Shown here in pieces: positions 50,461 to 63,479 of a stretch of 64,000 bases of DNA. The stretch is taken from the NCBI GenBank assembly GCA_036937835.1, contig CM072873.1:10215001-10279000 (forward strand). The letters are read 5' to 3'. The notes beneath the pieces were generated by a model. That model did not search any database. It saw only the letters and a list, made by a program, of their open reading frames with translations, and was not told where the DNA came from. The position numbers and the translations under genes are program-made. The first letter of the stretch is position 1, and every line of letters begins with the position of its first letter. This DNA comes from Pampus argenteus. Taxonomy: Eukaryota; Chordata; Actinopteri; Scombriformes; Stromateidae.

Positions 50461-52870
50461 ACCATCTGAATTGTGCAAGGATTTACAATTCAAGGGAATA
50501 GGCCTGGCAAAAAAAAAAAAATCTGTTAAATGTTAACCTACTTGCACCCGAGCCGCAGTGTGCTCTTTGTTAGTGCATTTCTCAGACTCTTAGCTTCGTA
50601 TCAGTGGAAGCCGCGATGAAACACGGTCCCATCACTTTTGATGTTAGCTCGGGGCGTGCAAGGATAGCTACTTAACACTGACAACCACCCTGTAGTCGGG
50701 GGGGAAAAGCTCCTGTGTGCCGTAAGCTACTTATTTACTGTCCTATCACTTCTGCAGAAGATAAACTGCTTTGGGAAGGGACAAACAGAGACTATTAAGC
50801 CATCTGTGAAATTACAGGAGGGGTCTGTATTTAGGGTATGTTTTTCAGGAAAACCTCTCGGTCCAATGTGGCTTCTTAGTTATTTATTTATTTTTTTAAA
50901 CCTCTGATTGATTTGCATATGTTCTCTCCATTCTATGGGTGTTCCAATGCTTTAAATCTCTCAGGACTCGGTTAGTACACGTATTAGCGCTCACAGATTT
51001 CTATTCTTTATCGTGTGTCTTTACAAAAGCTACACTAAAAGGCTGACAATCTAACCCCCCCATCCCGCCATTTTCCCCCCCACCATGCTATTAGAGAGAC
51101 TCATTGTCAGAGTGTGTAGCCTTGGTGCTTGATATTATTCAGCTTTGTCGGGGTGACTGACCTTCCATTCTTCCGGGGGTGAAAGAGACCACAATGGGCA
51201 ACGTGCTATCACGATGCAGCATGTGCCCAGCTCCCTGCTCATTGTTCTTCAATTACTGAACAAGCACGCGGGGTGGATCCAGCGTTATTTATGGGCCCTT
51301 GCCACCACAACACATATATAATTACCTCTCAAAATCTGTAATTGTGCTCATTTCTCATATCCGGTGCAGACATCCACTCCCATGTCCTCGCTGCGTCTCC
51401 ATGGAGATTGAGAGCCAATTGCCGTTGAAGGACATCACAGGTCATAGGTCGTACATTGGAGTGCGGTAGGTGTTTGTGTATGTGTGCTGGATAGTGGAAT
51501 TTGGATGGAGCTGCTTGTACATGTCTGTCAGTAAAGGCTGTTATGTTCATGTTGAACAGATACTATAAAAGGTGGGAAAAGTAATTAATGGATAACTGGT
51601 TTATATTGTGTTTCTTCGAACATTTAATTAAGTTGTTGTATTTTAAGTCATTAGGTCAGTAGGTCAAAACATTTCATTTACTGAAGTACAATCCTACAAT
51701 ACAAGGACTTTTTTTTTCTTTTTTTTTTTTATTACCTTGACTCAAATGAAAATACACACGACATCATCCTCCTGCTTCAGTTTGTGACTCCAGCTCTTGG
51801 ATGTGAGGCTGATTGAAGTGACTGGTGAGTCCGTCACTGGCGTCCTGGCAATACAGAGTGACAGTTTGTATGTGTTTGATCAATGGTGCATAGCTCGGGG
51901 ACAGAGCGGGAGCAGGGGGCTGTGGCAACTCACAAACCTCTTTGTCAATCAAACGGCCCACGAACGGCACCCCATGAAATCCATTAAAACCAATTTAGCC
52001 ACAGCCGCACAGCTCAGAGCTCCATGAACGCTCAACCCATGGTGCATTAATGATGGATTTTCAAAACTTAGGTGGTTTGAGTTGATTGCTGAGTATTATT
52101 TCTAGGACCTGGTGTGTCATTCATTATTATGCGGTTAAAAAGGCTCTCAGCGAGGGATCAGTCCTGTCCAGTCTGAGCCAAAAACTTTTTCTTTTTTTTT
52201 TAATCTTTCATTTTGCTCTCATTTGCTCAGCACTTTCCAAATGACGTTGTTGCTGCAAGCTGGTGAAGAAAATGACTAACTAATGTTTGCTTAAAGGAAC
52301 ACCAAGTGATTTTGGCCGAAGGTTCTTCTCCTGCCTAAAAAAAAGAATCAATATATATATCATGGCTTTTGGACTGCACTGACACCTTGATTAATGAAAT
52401 AAATGTACTTTGTCGATTAAAAATGCAGCTATTTACCTGTCCAAAAAAAAAAAAAAACAAGCAACTTTGGAGTTTGTCACTCGGGTCTATCAGTCCTTTT
52501 CTAGACCTTTCCATGTTGAAGAAGGCCACACACAGGTTTTCTGTTCTGCATTCATAATTTTTGCGTTTCCCGGCCATATTTTTAACATTAAATCAGTGAG
52601 TAATTCCCTTCGGAAAGTGAGACTAGAGGTGGAAATTACAAATTGCTTCGTTGATTTGAATTATTTGTTCATTTCTGTTCAAAAATTCGTAGTCCGTGAC
52701 TATGTAGTTCATACATTTTTTTCTAAGCTATCACATCTACATATACATTTCAGTACATACTTTGATAAGTGATAGCTTCCTGTTCATAAGTGTGCTGTCC
52801 ATGTATGGCGCTGCTTCTCTAGACCTACAGCAAACACATCTGTTTAACAGGCAACAGCTCAGCAGCCGCC
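50461..52870. other. Intergenic, mixed-composition unique sequence
   Basis: No gene was found. Repeat-poor, GC-containing patches at 51100-51430 and 51760-52050 look like candidate conserved non-coding DNA. Poly-T, poly-A and poly-C runs occur near 51710-51730, 52442-52456 and 51054-51082. Confidence 0.4.
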
Positions 52871-52929
52871 TGTCAGCGACAGCGTTATCATGTGTTACTG
52901 TGATTTCTGTGTTCTGTGTTGTATTAACT

Positions 52930-53130
52930 AAGATGTCAAATGTTATTTATATAACCCAATGTCACAAATCACATATTTTCCCAAAGGGACTTTACAATCT
53001 GTACAGCATGCAACACTTGCTGTCCTCAGACTCTCAATTTGGACAAAGACAAATTCCCCAAAAGCAAAACACTTTATACAGCTGAGCTGACAACAGTGCT
53101 TTCTGTCACCAGTGATGACAACACTGAGGA
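52930..53130. repeat. Dispersed teleost repeat fragment
   Basis: It contains ttatataacccaatgtcaca, gggactttacaatctgtaca, gtcctcagactctcaatttg and aaattccccaaaagcaaa, in the order of a short repeat I recall as very common in percomorph genomes. Confidence 0.5.
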
Positions 53131-54038
53131 TTCAGTGTTAAAGATTTGATCATATGTACTTAATATCTCTAGTCTATATGAGTGGACAGTGGAACTAAAG
53201 GCTCATCTTTTAATATGTTGAGAATAAGCCATTTTCAACACACTGAACGTAGTGGATCTCTTTTATATTGAATTCTGAACCTACAGAGGAAGCGATAGTG
53301 ATAAAACTTGTGTTGCACTGTCCAATTGTACATAAGCTTGTTCTGTCAAATGAGAAGCAATGCATTAAAGATTATCTCTTCATATGCATTAGCCACAAAC
53401 AAAACACGTCCCAACCACCAATGCCAGCTCACGAGTAGTGATTACATCACCGGGCTTTCTGCATCACCTGTTTTTAATGAGGAGAATGAATGAATTTCAC
53501 TGATCAGCTTTTACTTTCAGCCCTGATTGACTGACTGACTGCAGAATATAAATGTATACATGATATTATTGCATGTTTATACATCTCCTCTGCATGCATC
53601 CCTTTGCGTGAGTGTCACTGCATTGATGTACTGATGCATGTGGATTTGCTACCAGGCTACACAGGAGTGTGCATGCGTGATCATGCAATGCCTTCGTCCT
53701 CCTCTGACCCCTGGCTGTTCCATTGTCTGGCTGCACACTCACGCTCTTTCCCTCTTTCTCCCTCTCCTCCTTGCTCATTCGCTCACATCAGACATGTCAT
53801 CCACTGCGGAGCGCTCAGAAACACTCATGGGAACTGCCTGACCCAGATCTGTCTTCTCCTCTGCCCAGTTGACCACACACACACACACACACACACTGAG
53901 GCACAGATGCACTTGACATTTGGGTCACTGACAAGACATCAGGTGAGGACAGAGGAACCCAGGTGACAAGGAGAAGCAGTGAACCTTTGCTGTGATATTG
54001 CCCCTGTGAGCCCAAGAACACACACACACATTCACACA

Positions 54039-54074
<36 letters not shown>

Positions 54075-55680
54075 TCTCCTCGCTGTGTTTGCCTGTCATG
54101 CGAGCAGGAATAGCGGTGCTCGTTTCTCCGCTCTAAAAACCATTGAAGGCCTCGATATTCAGACAGTGGCCTTCCAGAGTTCTCATCACAGAGCCGACTC
54201 AAAGGTGTGTTATTTTTCCGCTCAATATCAGTGGCTCACAATACACCCACAGAGAATCACATGTAACCGGAACCACCAATTGGAAACAATGAATGACAGG
54301 AAGAGTTGTTGGACTGCCTGTAGTTGAAAAATAAACGGAACGACCTTGAAAAACCAACAAAGTGAGACTTTTGTTTGGTGAAAAAGATCCATTTTAACAG
54401 TACACCTTCTGTTTTCCTCAGTGTGCCTTGACATTCATGATTTCTTTTCCTCATGGACGATCCCAGTGTGTTACAGCTCTTTTTAAAATAAGCATGACCT
54501 TGGCATGTTGTGTCACTCATTCACACGGGCTACTCAAACCTAAATCGTATGGAGGAAATACTAAAGTTATCCTTTTAACCGGTTATCCAGCAGTGGTTTG
54601 CATCTTTTAAATCCATTATTTCCACGGTAACCATAGCGTACAGCTCATACAGCAAAGAAAAGAACAGTAGGGTCATGTTTGTCTGTTTCTGTTTTCTGTA
54701 ACCTGTGCGATCAATTTCTTGGATGATGCAAATCGATGCTAGATAACAGGCAAAAAAAAAAAAAAACTTCTGGTGATGCTTTTCCCACTGGCATAAGTCA
54801 TTGACATCTTCATTATCAAAATGTTTCTTTTTGATGAAGTTTAATAATGTGCTTTGGTGTGTTTGCTTCATATAGTTGCGCATGTGCATGATTTGCTACC
54901 TACTAGTGTTTAATGTCTTACATCTGAAAAGGAGAGAGGAAATTTTGGACTTGCATTCATCAAGTGGTCAGAAACATGAATGCTTGGCTTGATTTTCTCC
55001 TCTACATGAGCTCGAGGTTTTCAATAGGTGGCGCTGCGCTCACGACCACCCAGATTTGTTGTGATGTTGCCGCGTTTCTCGCATACTTAGACCTACGCAT
55101 TAAACCGAATGATTACATTATTATCATAACTAATAACGGCTAAATTAAAAGGAGAGCCCTTTGTAATAAATCTGAAATATCCTTTATTAACATTACATTC
55201 TAATTATCTCAGCCTCCAGCGTGCATTTACCCAAAGCACTTAGCATTCTCTTTTGCTTTCTGTTTTATTCACGTGATTGTGCATATTTAACCCTGATTAT
55301 ATGTAATGCATATTTTATGGAATATATGATCAAACTAAATGTAAATGTGTATCCATTTCTGTGCATACTATGTGCCATATGTTCATCACAGAGGGGGGGA
55401 GCTTATGTGATGAAACGGTGGGCATCTGATCAATTCCTTTAGATCTGTCAATACTGGCCTTTGAGTCCACACACATACACACAGACTGACTCCCTCCTTG
55501 GGTCTCTCAACAATGAATTAGTATTACCTTCTAGCAAAAGCCACTCTGAGCTTCATTCATAGCTGTGACAATCTACTCTCTGAGGTGTATGCTCCTTTAT
55601 CTGCTGGGGCCTCTGTGTTTCTGAATGTGTGTGTGTGTGTGTGTGTGTGTGTCTGCCTACTATAATAAGCCTCTCTCTCT
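53131..55680. other. Intergenic with CA microsatellites
   Basis: Contains (CA)n at 53874-53897 and a compound CA/ACATTC tract at 54017-54071. The stretch 54090-54250 is repeat-free and GC-mixed. A GT run is at 55627-55652. No gene was recognised. Confidence 0.5.
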
Positions 55681-55739
55681 GTCTCCATCCCTCCCTCCCT
55701 CCTGCCTTCTAGTTCCACTTTCTGAGCGATGCGGGTGGA

Positions 55740-55758
55740 GGAAGTGACCTATATAGGC

Positions 55759-55823
<65 letters not shown>

Positions 55824-55860
55824 CACTCGTCTGCTCCAGCTTCCTGCATTTAAACGATGT
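55740..55860 (+). promoter_or_regulatory. TATA-plus-CT-tract promoter-like site
   Basis: A TATATAG box (55750-55756) in the context gacctatataggctgcat is followed seven bases later by a pure (CT)29 tract (55763-55820) and then ctcgtctgctccagcttcct. TATA followed by a pyrimidine start region is a plausible core promoter on the same strand as eipr1 and of the expected next gene. No transcript is known to me here. Confidence 0.25.
55763..55820 (+). repeat. (CT)29 microsatellite
   Basis: A perfect CT run of 58 bases. A short GA run follows at 55881-55899. Confidence 0.96.
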
Positions 55861-56019
55861 GTGTTACGTGTGTGTGTGTGAGAGCGAGAGAGAGAGAGAG
55901 TGTGCGGTGGAAAGCACATATGAATAATTCAACGGATGCCTCAACACGACCGCCTTCAATAAAACCATCCCCCTTAATGAGTCTTAATGACAGCGACGGC
56001 GTGGAGACAATCAAAGAGA

Positions 56020-56960
56020 GTGTGTGTGTGTCTGTGTGTCTGTGTGTGTGTGTGTGCGTGTGCAGGGAGAGCGTGGGTGGGTAGAAAGAGGGAACATTGG
56101 TGCAGGCTGCTCGAACAATTGTGGGTGTGCATGTGTTGCAGTGTGTATGTGTGTGTGTTGTGCAGGTACAGAGCCGAATGCTGCCTTTGCCCCGGGCTCT
56201 GTCAAGGTTGCTCTAGGTAATACTACCTGAGACTTTGAAAAGAACATGAAAGCTGACTTCTCAGCAGGGGAGGTGAGAGGAGAAGCTTGCTGGGGTGGAG
56301 CAGCTGAGGAAAGGAGCAGCAGCATCTTTCCCTCCCATCAGCTCTTCAGGCTTGTTTGTGGGTTTGAACTCCAAAATGATCTCATCTCTCCTCCTCCTCC
56401 TCGAAATGTTTACAGCAATTGTTTTCTTTTTTTCTTCATCTTGACCGCTTTATCACGCTGACTAGAGAGCCCTCCTTTATTCATTGTTGTCTTGTAGTTT
56501 ATGGAATTCTGACATCAGCCAGCAATTGAATTTTATGTACGAACGCAGGAGATGTAACGGTTGTGAAAAGTAAGTCTGCAAGTGAAAGAAAGAAAAAAAA
56601 CACACGTTTTTACAAAAGATGATTTCATTTGACTTGACAGGAGGATGGTATTTTATAGTGTAGCACAGAGCCTTTTGTGTTTAGAATATGTTTCTAAAGT
56701 TGTTTTCCACAAAGCATTATAGTACATATGTTGTGTATGTTTGTGTTGTAGTGCTTCACCGTGACTGACTGAAATGGGTTTTTATGGGTGTGCTTTTAAC
56801 TGTAAGTCATTTTATGTATATTTCATTGAAGAATAGTGTCACAATTTTTTTTTTTTGTTTTTTTTTTTTGTTTTTCTTTTGCAAATCTATGTCCTAAACT
56901 TGAATTGTGTTAATGGTTTTGAACAATACCTGTATGATGTGTTTGAATTGCAGACATTAC
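56020..56960. other. Intergenic with GT tract and T-rich run
   Basis: A GT-rich tract at 56020-56062, possible donor-like sites near 56214 (CTCTAG|GTAATA) and a long T-rich run at 56848-56880. No coding exon was recognised. Confidence 0.4.
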
Positions 56961-58010
56961 ATGCTTCCATTCACAGATGACGGCCATGACAAGTGGCTGA
57001 AAGCTCTGCAAAAACCTTGAGATCATCCTTCAATTTGTAAGGTTTTTGTTACTTACTGTAGGTTCTAAGTTCATCCTTGCCATTGTATGACAAAATAGTC
57101 TGAACACTCGATCCACTGAGGACAGCTGAGTTTGTGGAGTTGTCATGGAGATGGCATCCTTGAACAGAGACAAGGCCTTTTACCTCCCCATCCTCCATAT
57201 ATGACCACCTGTTATTACGTGACCAGAAGTTGCACACTTGAAGCATGCGATGACAACGGAGGCATCTCCATGATCACTGAACAAACTCCATCAGCTGTCG
57301 AAGACCGTGAAGTATGGTTGAAAGCTCTGGAAAAAGCTGGAAAGTTTACATAGTCAAACGACAGATTGTGATATTTAATCATTATCTTTACTCTGTTCAG
57401 TTTCAACAAACAGAAAAGTTGTTCTTCGTGAAAAAGAATGAAAGCTTGTTCGTACCTCGAGGCAGCAGTCCGATGTTTCCTGAGTTTATTTTGGATACTG
57501 AAAGACGAGACCTGATCTGCCAGCTTCACTCAGTTAGAACGTATTCTCCATCAATTCAAAAGGGACACTCAATCAGCAAATTGAACATTCCTTTCAAGAA
57601 CTTACAGTACGAAAAATCAACCCAATAATGCCCAGTTTACATTTCAGTTTCACTACTGCTGGCCATTCCCCGTTCTTCCAGATAAGTACAGCAGCAGGCT
57701 GATATGAAATCAACTTCAATCTCAAACTCATTTCCACCCAAAATATCACTTCCAGCCCTCTGACCCTGTGCTTTGTGTGTCTCAGTCCGTCTACTACAGA
57801 CTGGCTGTTGTGTTTCACAAAGCCACAAATGACCCTGTCAACAGCAACCCAGCAGCAGATGTAGGGGCCACGTCTGGCACACCAGTGTCGCTGCCCAAAC
57901 AGCTGTGGCACCAGAGGTGGGTAGTCTCCTCGGTAATGATGGATGACTTGGACAAGTTTTGCTACCCTCACCAGCCCACACAACTTCTGGACTGTTGAGC
58001 TTCACAACAA
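56960..58010. pseudogene. Possible rearranged, decayed coding remnants
   Basis: Two plus-strand fragments about 330 bases apart encode similar peptides, DDGHDKWLKALQKP (ending with a stop near 57020) and EDREVWLKALEKAGKFT (ending 57353). This resembles the Trp-containing C-terminal helix of PH domains. The minus strand between them encodes YMEDGEVKGLVSVQGC (about 57145-57195), which resembles a PH beta-strand region. Downstream, 57780-57998 keeps a plus-strand frame with LPKQLWHQRWVV. Duplicated and inverted remnants of a coding sequence would explain this. The PH link is a weak impression, not a demonstrated homology. Confidence 0.2.
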
Positions 58011-60110
58011 GGTTAGTACTGCAGAGTAATAACAAACATGTGGATATATATAACCCATACTCAATTTGTGGACCCAAGTGCTCTCTATAATATCAGAAGT
58101 AAATATGCAATGTATTTTTGCAGTCATTATGGCATCGTTTGGCATCCTCTACTCTACAGAAGGGATTTTAAAACATTCTTATGACAGCATTTGGGATTTT
58201 GGGACCAGATTTGTTCAGATTTGAAGATTTGTAGTGTTGAAGTGGAAGGTATCTAGTTCCCCACCCACTCTTTCTGTGTTAAATTGTTTTCAAAATACAA
58301 TTTATTACATGACACTATAGCGTATATCATGTACATTGAAATATTGAAATACATTGAGCAGAGTCGAATGCCTTTGTGATTGCTGATCATTTTTATTTGC
58401 TAATTTATCTCCCTTAAATCGATCTTAAATAATAATAATTAGTCTTACACTTCATGTCTGAATATTTATAGTATTATTATTTATTTACTTATATGTATTT
58501 CCTTTTCTCTACGTGCACATTAAATGTGATTGATTCTTATGACTGTGAATAGTCAATAATTGGTTTAATATTTGTTTGTTGTTTATATTTATTGATGAAT
58601 AAATTAAATTTTCTCCAACACCATTTTAGCAACCATGGTGAATTTAGTCACAGCTACCGTATCTATGTATGTATGTATGTATTCAGTGCAGCATTAAGCC
58701 TACTTATTCATAGCAGTGCTGATATATAACAGCAGCACTGTATTCATGCTTGCCAATTTCAGCTTCCAAACCACCGATAGAGGTCTTCATTATGATTGGA
58801 CTATATTTAAATAGAAAAAAAAGCTAAATCTGATTTTTTTGTTTACATGTCTGGAAATATCTCTGACTCCCAAACAAGCACAGGGATTTTGGGACCTGAC
58901 AGCTTAATAGAATGATTATTCAAATCATGTTAATGCTGGAAATTGGAAGTGCAAAGGGCTGAGGTTATCGCTAAAAACTGGTCTCTGTGGGGAGAAAGCA
59001 TGAAGCATTGTTTCTATGCGAAATGTGTCAACAAGATGCAAATGGACCCAAAATGGAGGTCAGATGTACTTTTGTGTATCTGCAGTAAGGAGTGCAGTGA
59101 ATACATATCTTTCATTTTCACGCTGATAGATGGAACCACAGAGGACACATATGGAATAAAATCTCATTCAGTCATTTGCCGTCTCTCCTACGGCTCCGCA
59201 GCAATTAGGCAACGGATGGTCGTGTTTCTCACAGCTTACTGCATATGCCTCCTGCTCCAACCCTGCATCTCCTGCAGTCTTGTGGGTAAGAAGCGACGGA
59301 GTGAATGGGAGGACAGGGAAATCTCTCTGAATATTTTGTACGCATAGATTCTCAAGTGCCAGTTTCTTCTCTTCAGAAGTCTGCCTAAAGCAGCTTGCTG
59401 CTAAGGAGATAAGGACTTATGCTCCCTCGTCCTCTTCAGGGGCCGAGCCTGGGATCAGCACTTGGCCACCTGAAGTGGTGCTGTGGTTTGCACACATCAG
59501 CGGACAGAGCATTTTGTTGTGCGGCTAAAGTTTACTGTGCTCTCTGAAACAGTCATAGAGATGTTTTGTGCATATACAAATAAATCTTGTGATGTAATAG
59601 CTTAGCATAAAGAAGTGAATGAACTGCATTATGAGTATTTAGACTGAACTGAATCAAAAGGGGATTCTAAATTTCCACATCTAGTCTCAAACAATCAGAT
59701 TACCCATGTAGGGTGATCACAATGGTTTGTGATTTTCAGTATAAACCTTTTATCAATATGTGGACATCTCTCCACAAATCTTTTTTTTTTTCTTTTCTTT
59801 CATACCTAAACTTCTCAAATGTCAAAGGAAAATAGTTTATCACAACTTTGCTTTTGTTTTCATGGCTTTGGTGACGAGAGATTTCAGTGGCACCACAGGT
59901 GTGCTCACTTTTGGTTTCACCTCCAATTAAAGTTGTAGCTTGTTTACAACCTGTATGATTATCTGACTGCTTGTCACTGATGCCCCGTTGGACCTTTTAT
60001 TAAGTGATGTTCCTGCATTAAGCGGCTCATTATTTTAGTAATTGGTACAGTATTATCTTCGTCCTATTATAACTGGTGCAACGGAGAGTAAGATATTGTA
60101 AGTAAGTTGT
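58011..60110. other. Intergenic, AT-rich then mixed
   Basis: Contains short TATG repeats near 58660-58682. A GC-mixed patch at 59100-59310 lies within a 134-codon open frame, whose peptide shows no recognisable domain. No gene is called. Confidence 0.4.
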
Positions 60111-60114
60111 AACA

Positions 60115-60350
60115 GTCAAGTCACGTCCGTTTATTTATAGAGCACATTTAAAAATAACAAGTGTTGACAGAAAGGGCATTACAGAGACTGATTGCAATCA
60201 AATAAAAATAAAAAACATAATTATGAGTATCAAAACCAGAACTGATAAAAACATTGAATACAATAAATTAAAACGGGATAAAATCATAAAAACATAACAG
60301 CACTGAATAGAGAACCAATAAATAATACAAATGAAGAGCGTGACCTGTCA
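60115..60350. repeat. Dispersed teleost repeat fragment
   Basis: It contains cgtccgtttatttatagagc, acatttaaaaataacaagtg and ttgacagaaagggcattaca, then an A-rich body (aataaaaataaaaaacataa). It resembles a common fish short repeat of the 'tatagcacatttaaaa' type. Confidence 0.45.
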
Positions 60351-60579
60351 CAGAAATGGGTCTGTAGTTTCTTATTGTAATAAACTTTAGTTTTTCTCTA
60401 AATGTTGTCCAAAAACAAGCGACTGTACAAGAATACCTGTATGGTTATTATATATTCTTGCACCCCGGTCCTCAAAAAACATCATTTTGTTCCCACTGAA
60501 TGTGTATTTTTCTATAGATATGGATGGAATGACTAATAAATAAAATCTGAACTTGAACTTGAAAAACTAAAGTGCCAGT

Positions 60580-60840
60580 CAAGCTATTGATCTGCCGCAC
60601 TTTCTCCGAAGCCCTCCTTAAAAATTCACAAGGCCAATAAACGCACATAAACCTCCGCTGGAAAACCTTTTGTTAACAACGCACGCAAAGTGGCTAATGG
60701 CTAATGATTTAGTGAATCTCCCAGTTATTTACGACTCAGAGCTTCGCTTATTAAAAGGCGGACTTGGAAAGCAAAAGGTGGCCATAAATTAGCCAGGCGT
60801 CCGTACCCAAAGTGCACGCTGAGCTGTAAACAGTGTTGAA
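60580..60840. promoter_or_regulatory. Candidate conserved non-coding element
   Basis: Repeat-free mixed sequence with gcggacttggaaagcaaaag, ccataaattagccaggcgtc and several ATTA/TAAT cores. It is close to the AT-rich repeat at 60115-60350 but differs sharply in composition. Conservation was not tested. Confidence 0.25.
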
Positions 60841-61244
60841 ATTTATCTTTATGTCAATGTGCGTGTTTCCATACCTGGCAACCTGGGTGATCCTTTGCTT
60901 TTAGACAGAGTAGTAATAGAAACCACGTTAAGTCTTCTTCCAGTGGGCTGTGTCTGAGGTATCGGCAGTCTCATTTGTGTTAACCTCGACTGGAAATAAG
61001 TTTCGTCTTCCAATATGAGGGAATAAATAGAAATACCAGAATTTGCCACAGTGCACAGCTCTTCCTATTGCATGAGATGATATCTCCTTCTATACACTGT
61101 ATTCCCATGCCGTAAAAATTCCATTAGGCTGCTAAAATGACTTGTCCTCCCGCTGCAAAAGGTGGCGTCCATTTGCAGATTCTATCATCGACCGGGCGCT
61201 AACCTCCGTTTCTCAAAGCACACACTTCTAAAATCTCACTCACA

Positions 61245-61278
<34 letters not shown>

Positions 61279-61599
61279 TATGCTCAGTCCAGCCAAGGCC
61301 ATAATGATGTGCTATGTTCAGATGTTACAGGAGTTTCTTCAGATGACCAGATGGCTGTAGAGAAGCAGCCTAATGGTCCAAACACCACGCTGCCCATTAA
61401 ATACATAGGAACCAGCCACGGTCCGTATCACAGTAATGACCTATAGATACTGCTGCTACTCCTGTTGCTGTCTGTAATTGGAGTCCTGGCTAGAAAGCGC
61501 ACACGTTCATGGTCATGAACTCTCTCTGACCAAACTGACACACACACACACTAGGACACCCTGCAAGTCACCATTAACACTCATCACCCCCTCCACGTC

Positions 61600-61960
61600 T
61601 TGATATTACATATATACCATCCTTGTTCCATTCTGCGGGCATTTGTCAGTACCACGGGACTCATTTCAGCCTCAACAATGGCCATCCCAGCCTTTTAATT
61701 CAGTTGTCTAATTGTCCTGATCTTATAATCTCGCTCGGATGTGCTGACCTCAACGGTGGCCTACACATTGTCAATATGCGACTCATTGCAAGCAGAGACG
61801 GTCGGGACGGCCCCAGCATGATTTTGACAGTGCATTTCAGAGGGTAATTGTGTGCTGTATAAACAACATAGCCTAAAGGGTATATGTAGTATTCTGGAGA
61901 TGGCATCATCGCTCCGCAGCTTATGGGATCATATGCAGCACGTTATATGGATTAACCTTT
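61600..61960. promoter_or_regulatory. Candidate conserved non-coding element
   Basis: Repeat-free, GC-mixed sequence (ttttaattcagttgtctaat, aatctcgctcggatgtgctg, gcagagacggtcgggacggc). It has no gene-like reading frame longer than about 75 codons. Enhancer function is an inference from composition and from its position in an expected developmental-gene desert. Confidence 0.3.
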
Positions 61961-62139
61961 TTCCCTTCTGTGACGATGTATCACTCTGTATCAGTGTCTC
62001 CTCTTTTGGCTTATCCCTCTCTTTCTCCCTCCCTACTTTCACAATCTCCTGTTCCATCCCTCTGTACCTTTACTGCCACATACCACACTACTTTTTTTTT
62101 TCCCCTCCTGATCTCCCCTCTGCGTGAAAATCTTCACCC

Positions 62140-62440
62140 TCCAGGCTTAACATTTCAGATGGGACTGATAGGATAGTGACATGCACCGTGGTGTTGCCTG
62201 TCTGTTGTTCAGCGTCCCGGCTGTCGTCTACACAGGAGACCAGCAGGTTAATGTAGTCAGGGGCATTGAACTCTTTTTCGAGGTGGCTGCCATCTGCATG
62301 CTTTTGACAGAGGGGGATCATACTGTAGTCGTGCGGCTTTTTCACCTGAATATGAATGGAGCTTATTCAGAAGGACTTTCACATCACGCCGATGAGTCAT
62401 GACTCATAATGAGGCTGATGGAGAGGAAAGCTAATGCCAG
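62140..62440. promoter_or_regulatory. Candidate conserved non-coding element
   Basis: Repeat-free mixed sequence including ggtggctgccatctgcatgc and the palindromic AP-1-like pair gatgagtcatgactcataat (62391-62410). Confidence 0.3.
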
Positions 62441-62669
62441 AGAGTGTGGGCGCACACAGACACAATAGCTGGTGTAGATTGCATACAGCGTCATGCATAT
62501 TCAAAAGCGCGGCACATGCACAAACATACACACGAATCCGCCACAGTGTGTTTGTCGCAGTCACTGCGGGCCACTGCGGTAGGGTAGAGTGGGGTGGGGT
62601 AGGATTTCGGATTTAATTGTTTTATGGGAGAGTGACAGACAGGCATGGAAAAAAAGTGGCCTTGACCCC

Positions 62670-62673
<4 letters not shown>

Positions 62674-62717
<44 letters not shown>
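62674..62717 (+). repeat. (CA)n microsatellite
   Basis: A perfect AC run of 44 bases. A GT/GC tract follows at 62904-62936. Confidence 0.95.
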
Positions 62718-62720
<3 letters not shown>

Positions 62721-63479
62721 CCCCCCGAGTCCCTCCAGCACAGCACAGAGACTCTGTGGTACTGAGCGAGACAGTCTATTACAGGAGCTGGGGAGGGCCC
62801 TGAGGTACACATATGGGAGGAAGATAACACATAGTGGTGGCAGCGGAGGGCTGTACAAGCTGGCGGCAAGTGTACATGTGTGATGATGGGTGTTGATTCT
62901 TTATGTGTGTGTGTGTGTGCGTGTGTGTGTGCGTGCGCATAGGAGGTGTTAATCCTGTGTTAATCAATGGCGCGTGTTGTGCTGAAGATACTGGCAGCGG
63001 TGTGGATTGACGCGCACGCCTGTGTGTTTCTAACCCTCTCTCTTACTGTCTTACTATCTGTCTACCTCACTCTCTTCCTGCCCGCTGTGTAAGTGGAGAG
63101 AGAAACAATAAGCGAAGTGTGGGAGTAGCAAGGTGAGACTCAGATATGGAATTAAGTATGTGTTATTACTACTGGGACAGGACTCGAAGGCTGCAGGCTG
63201 CTGGCAGCTCGTTCTCACTGTTTTAGCTCGAGATAACGAAAAATACTGTGTGTACACCAACGTATCGCTTAAATATTTGTATAAATACTTAAAAAAAGGT
63301 TAAAAAAGAGCTTTGAAGCTGTGCTTGTAACCGAGAAGAGGAATTACCTATTTACACTTGACTATAAATAGATTGTTCCTTGATGGAGTTAAAGTGTGTA
63401 GTTGGATAAAATTTCCCCCTGGGTGCAAGATATTGAATGACTTACATTAATCTTCAGTCATATAGGAGGTTTGATGTTT

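Noticed and set aside
58943..59347. 134-codon open frame in the intergenic region
   Set aside because: No domain, signal or splice context recognised; frames of this length are expected by chance in 64 kb read in six frames.
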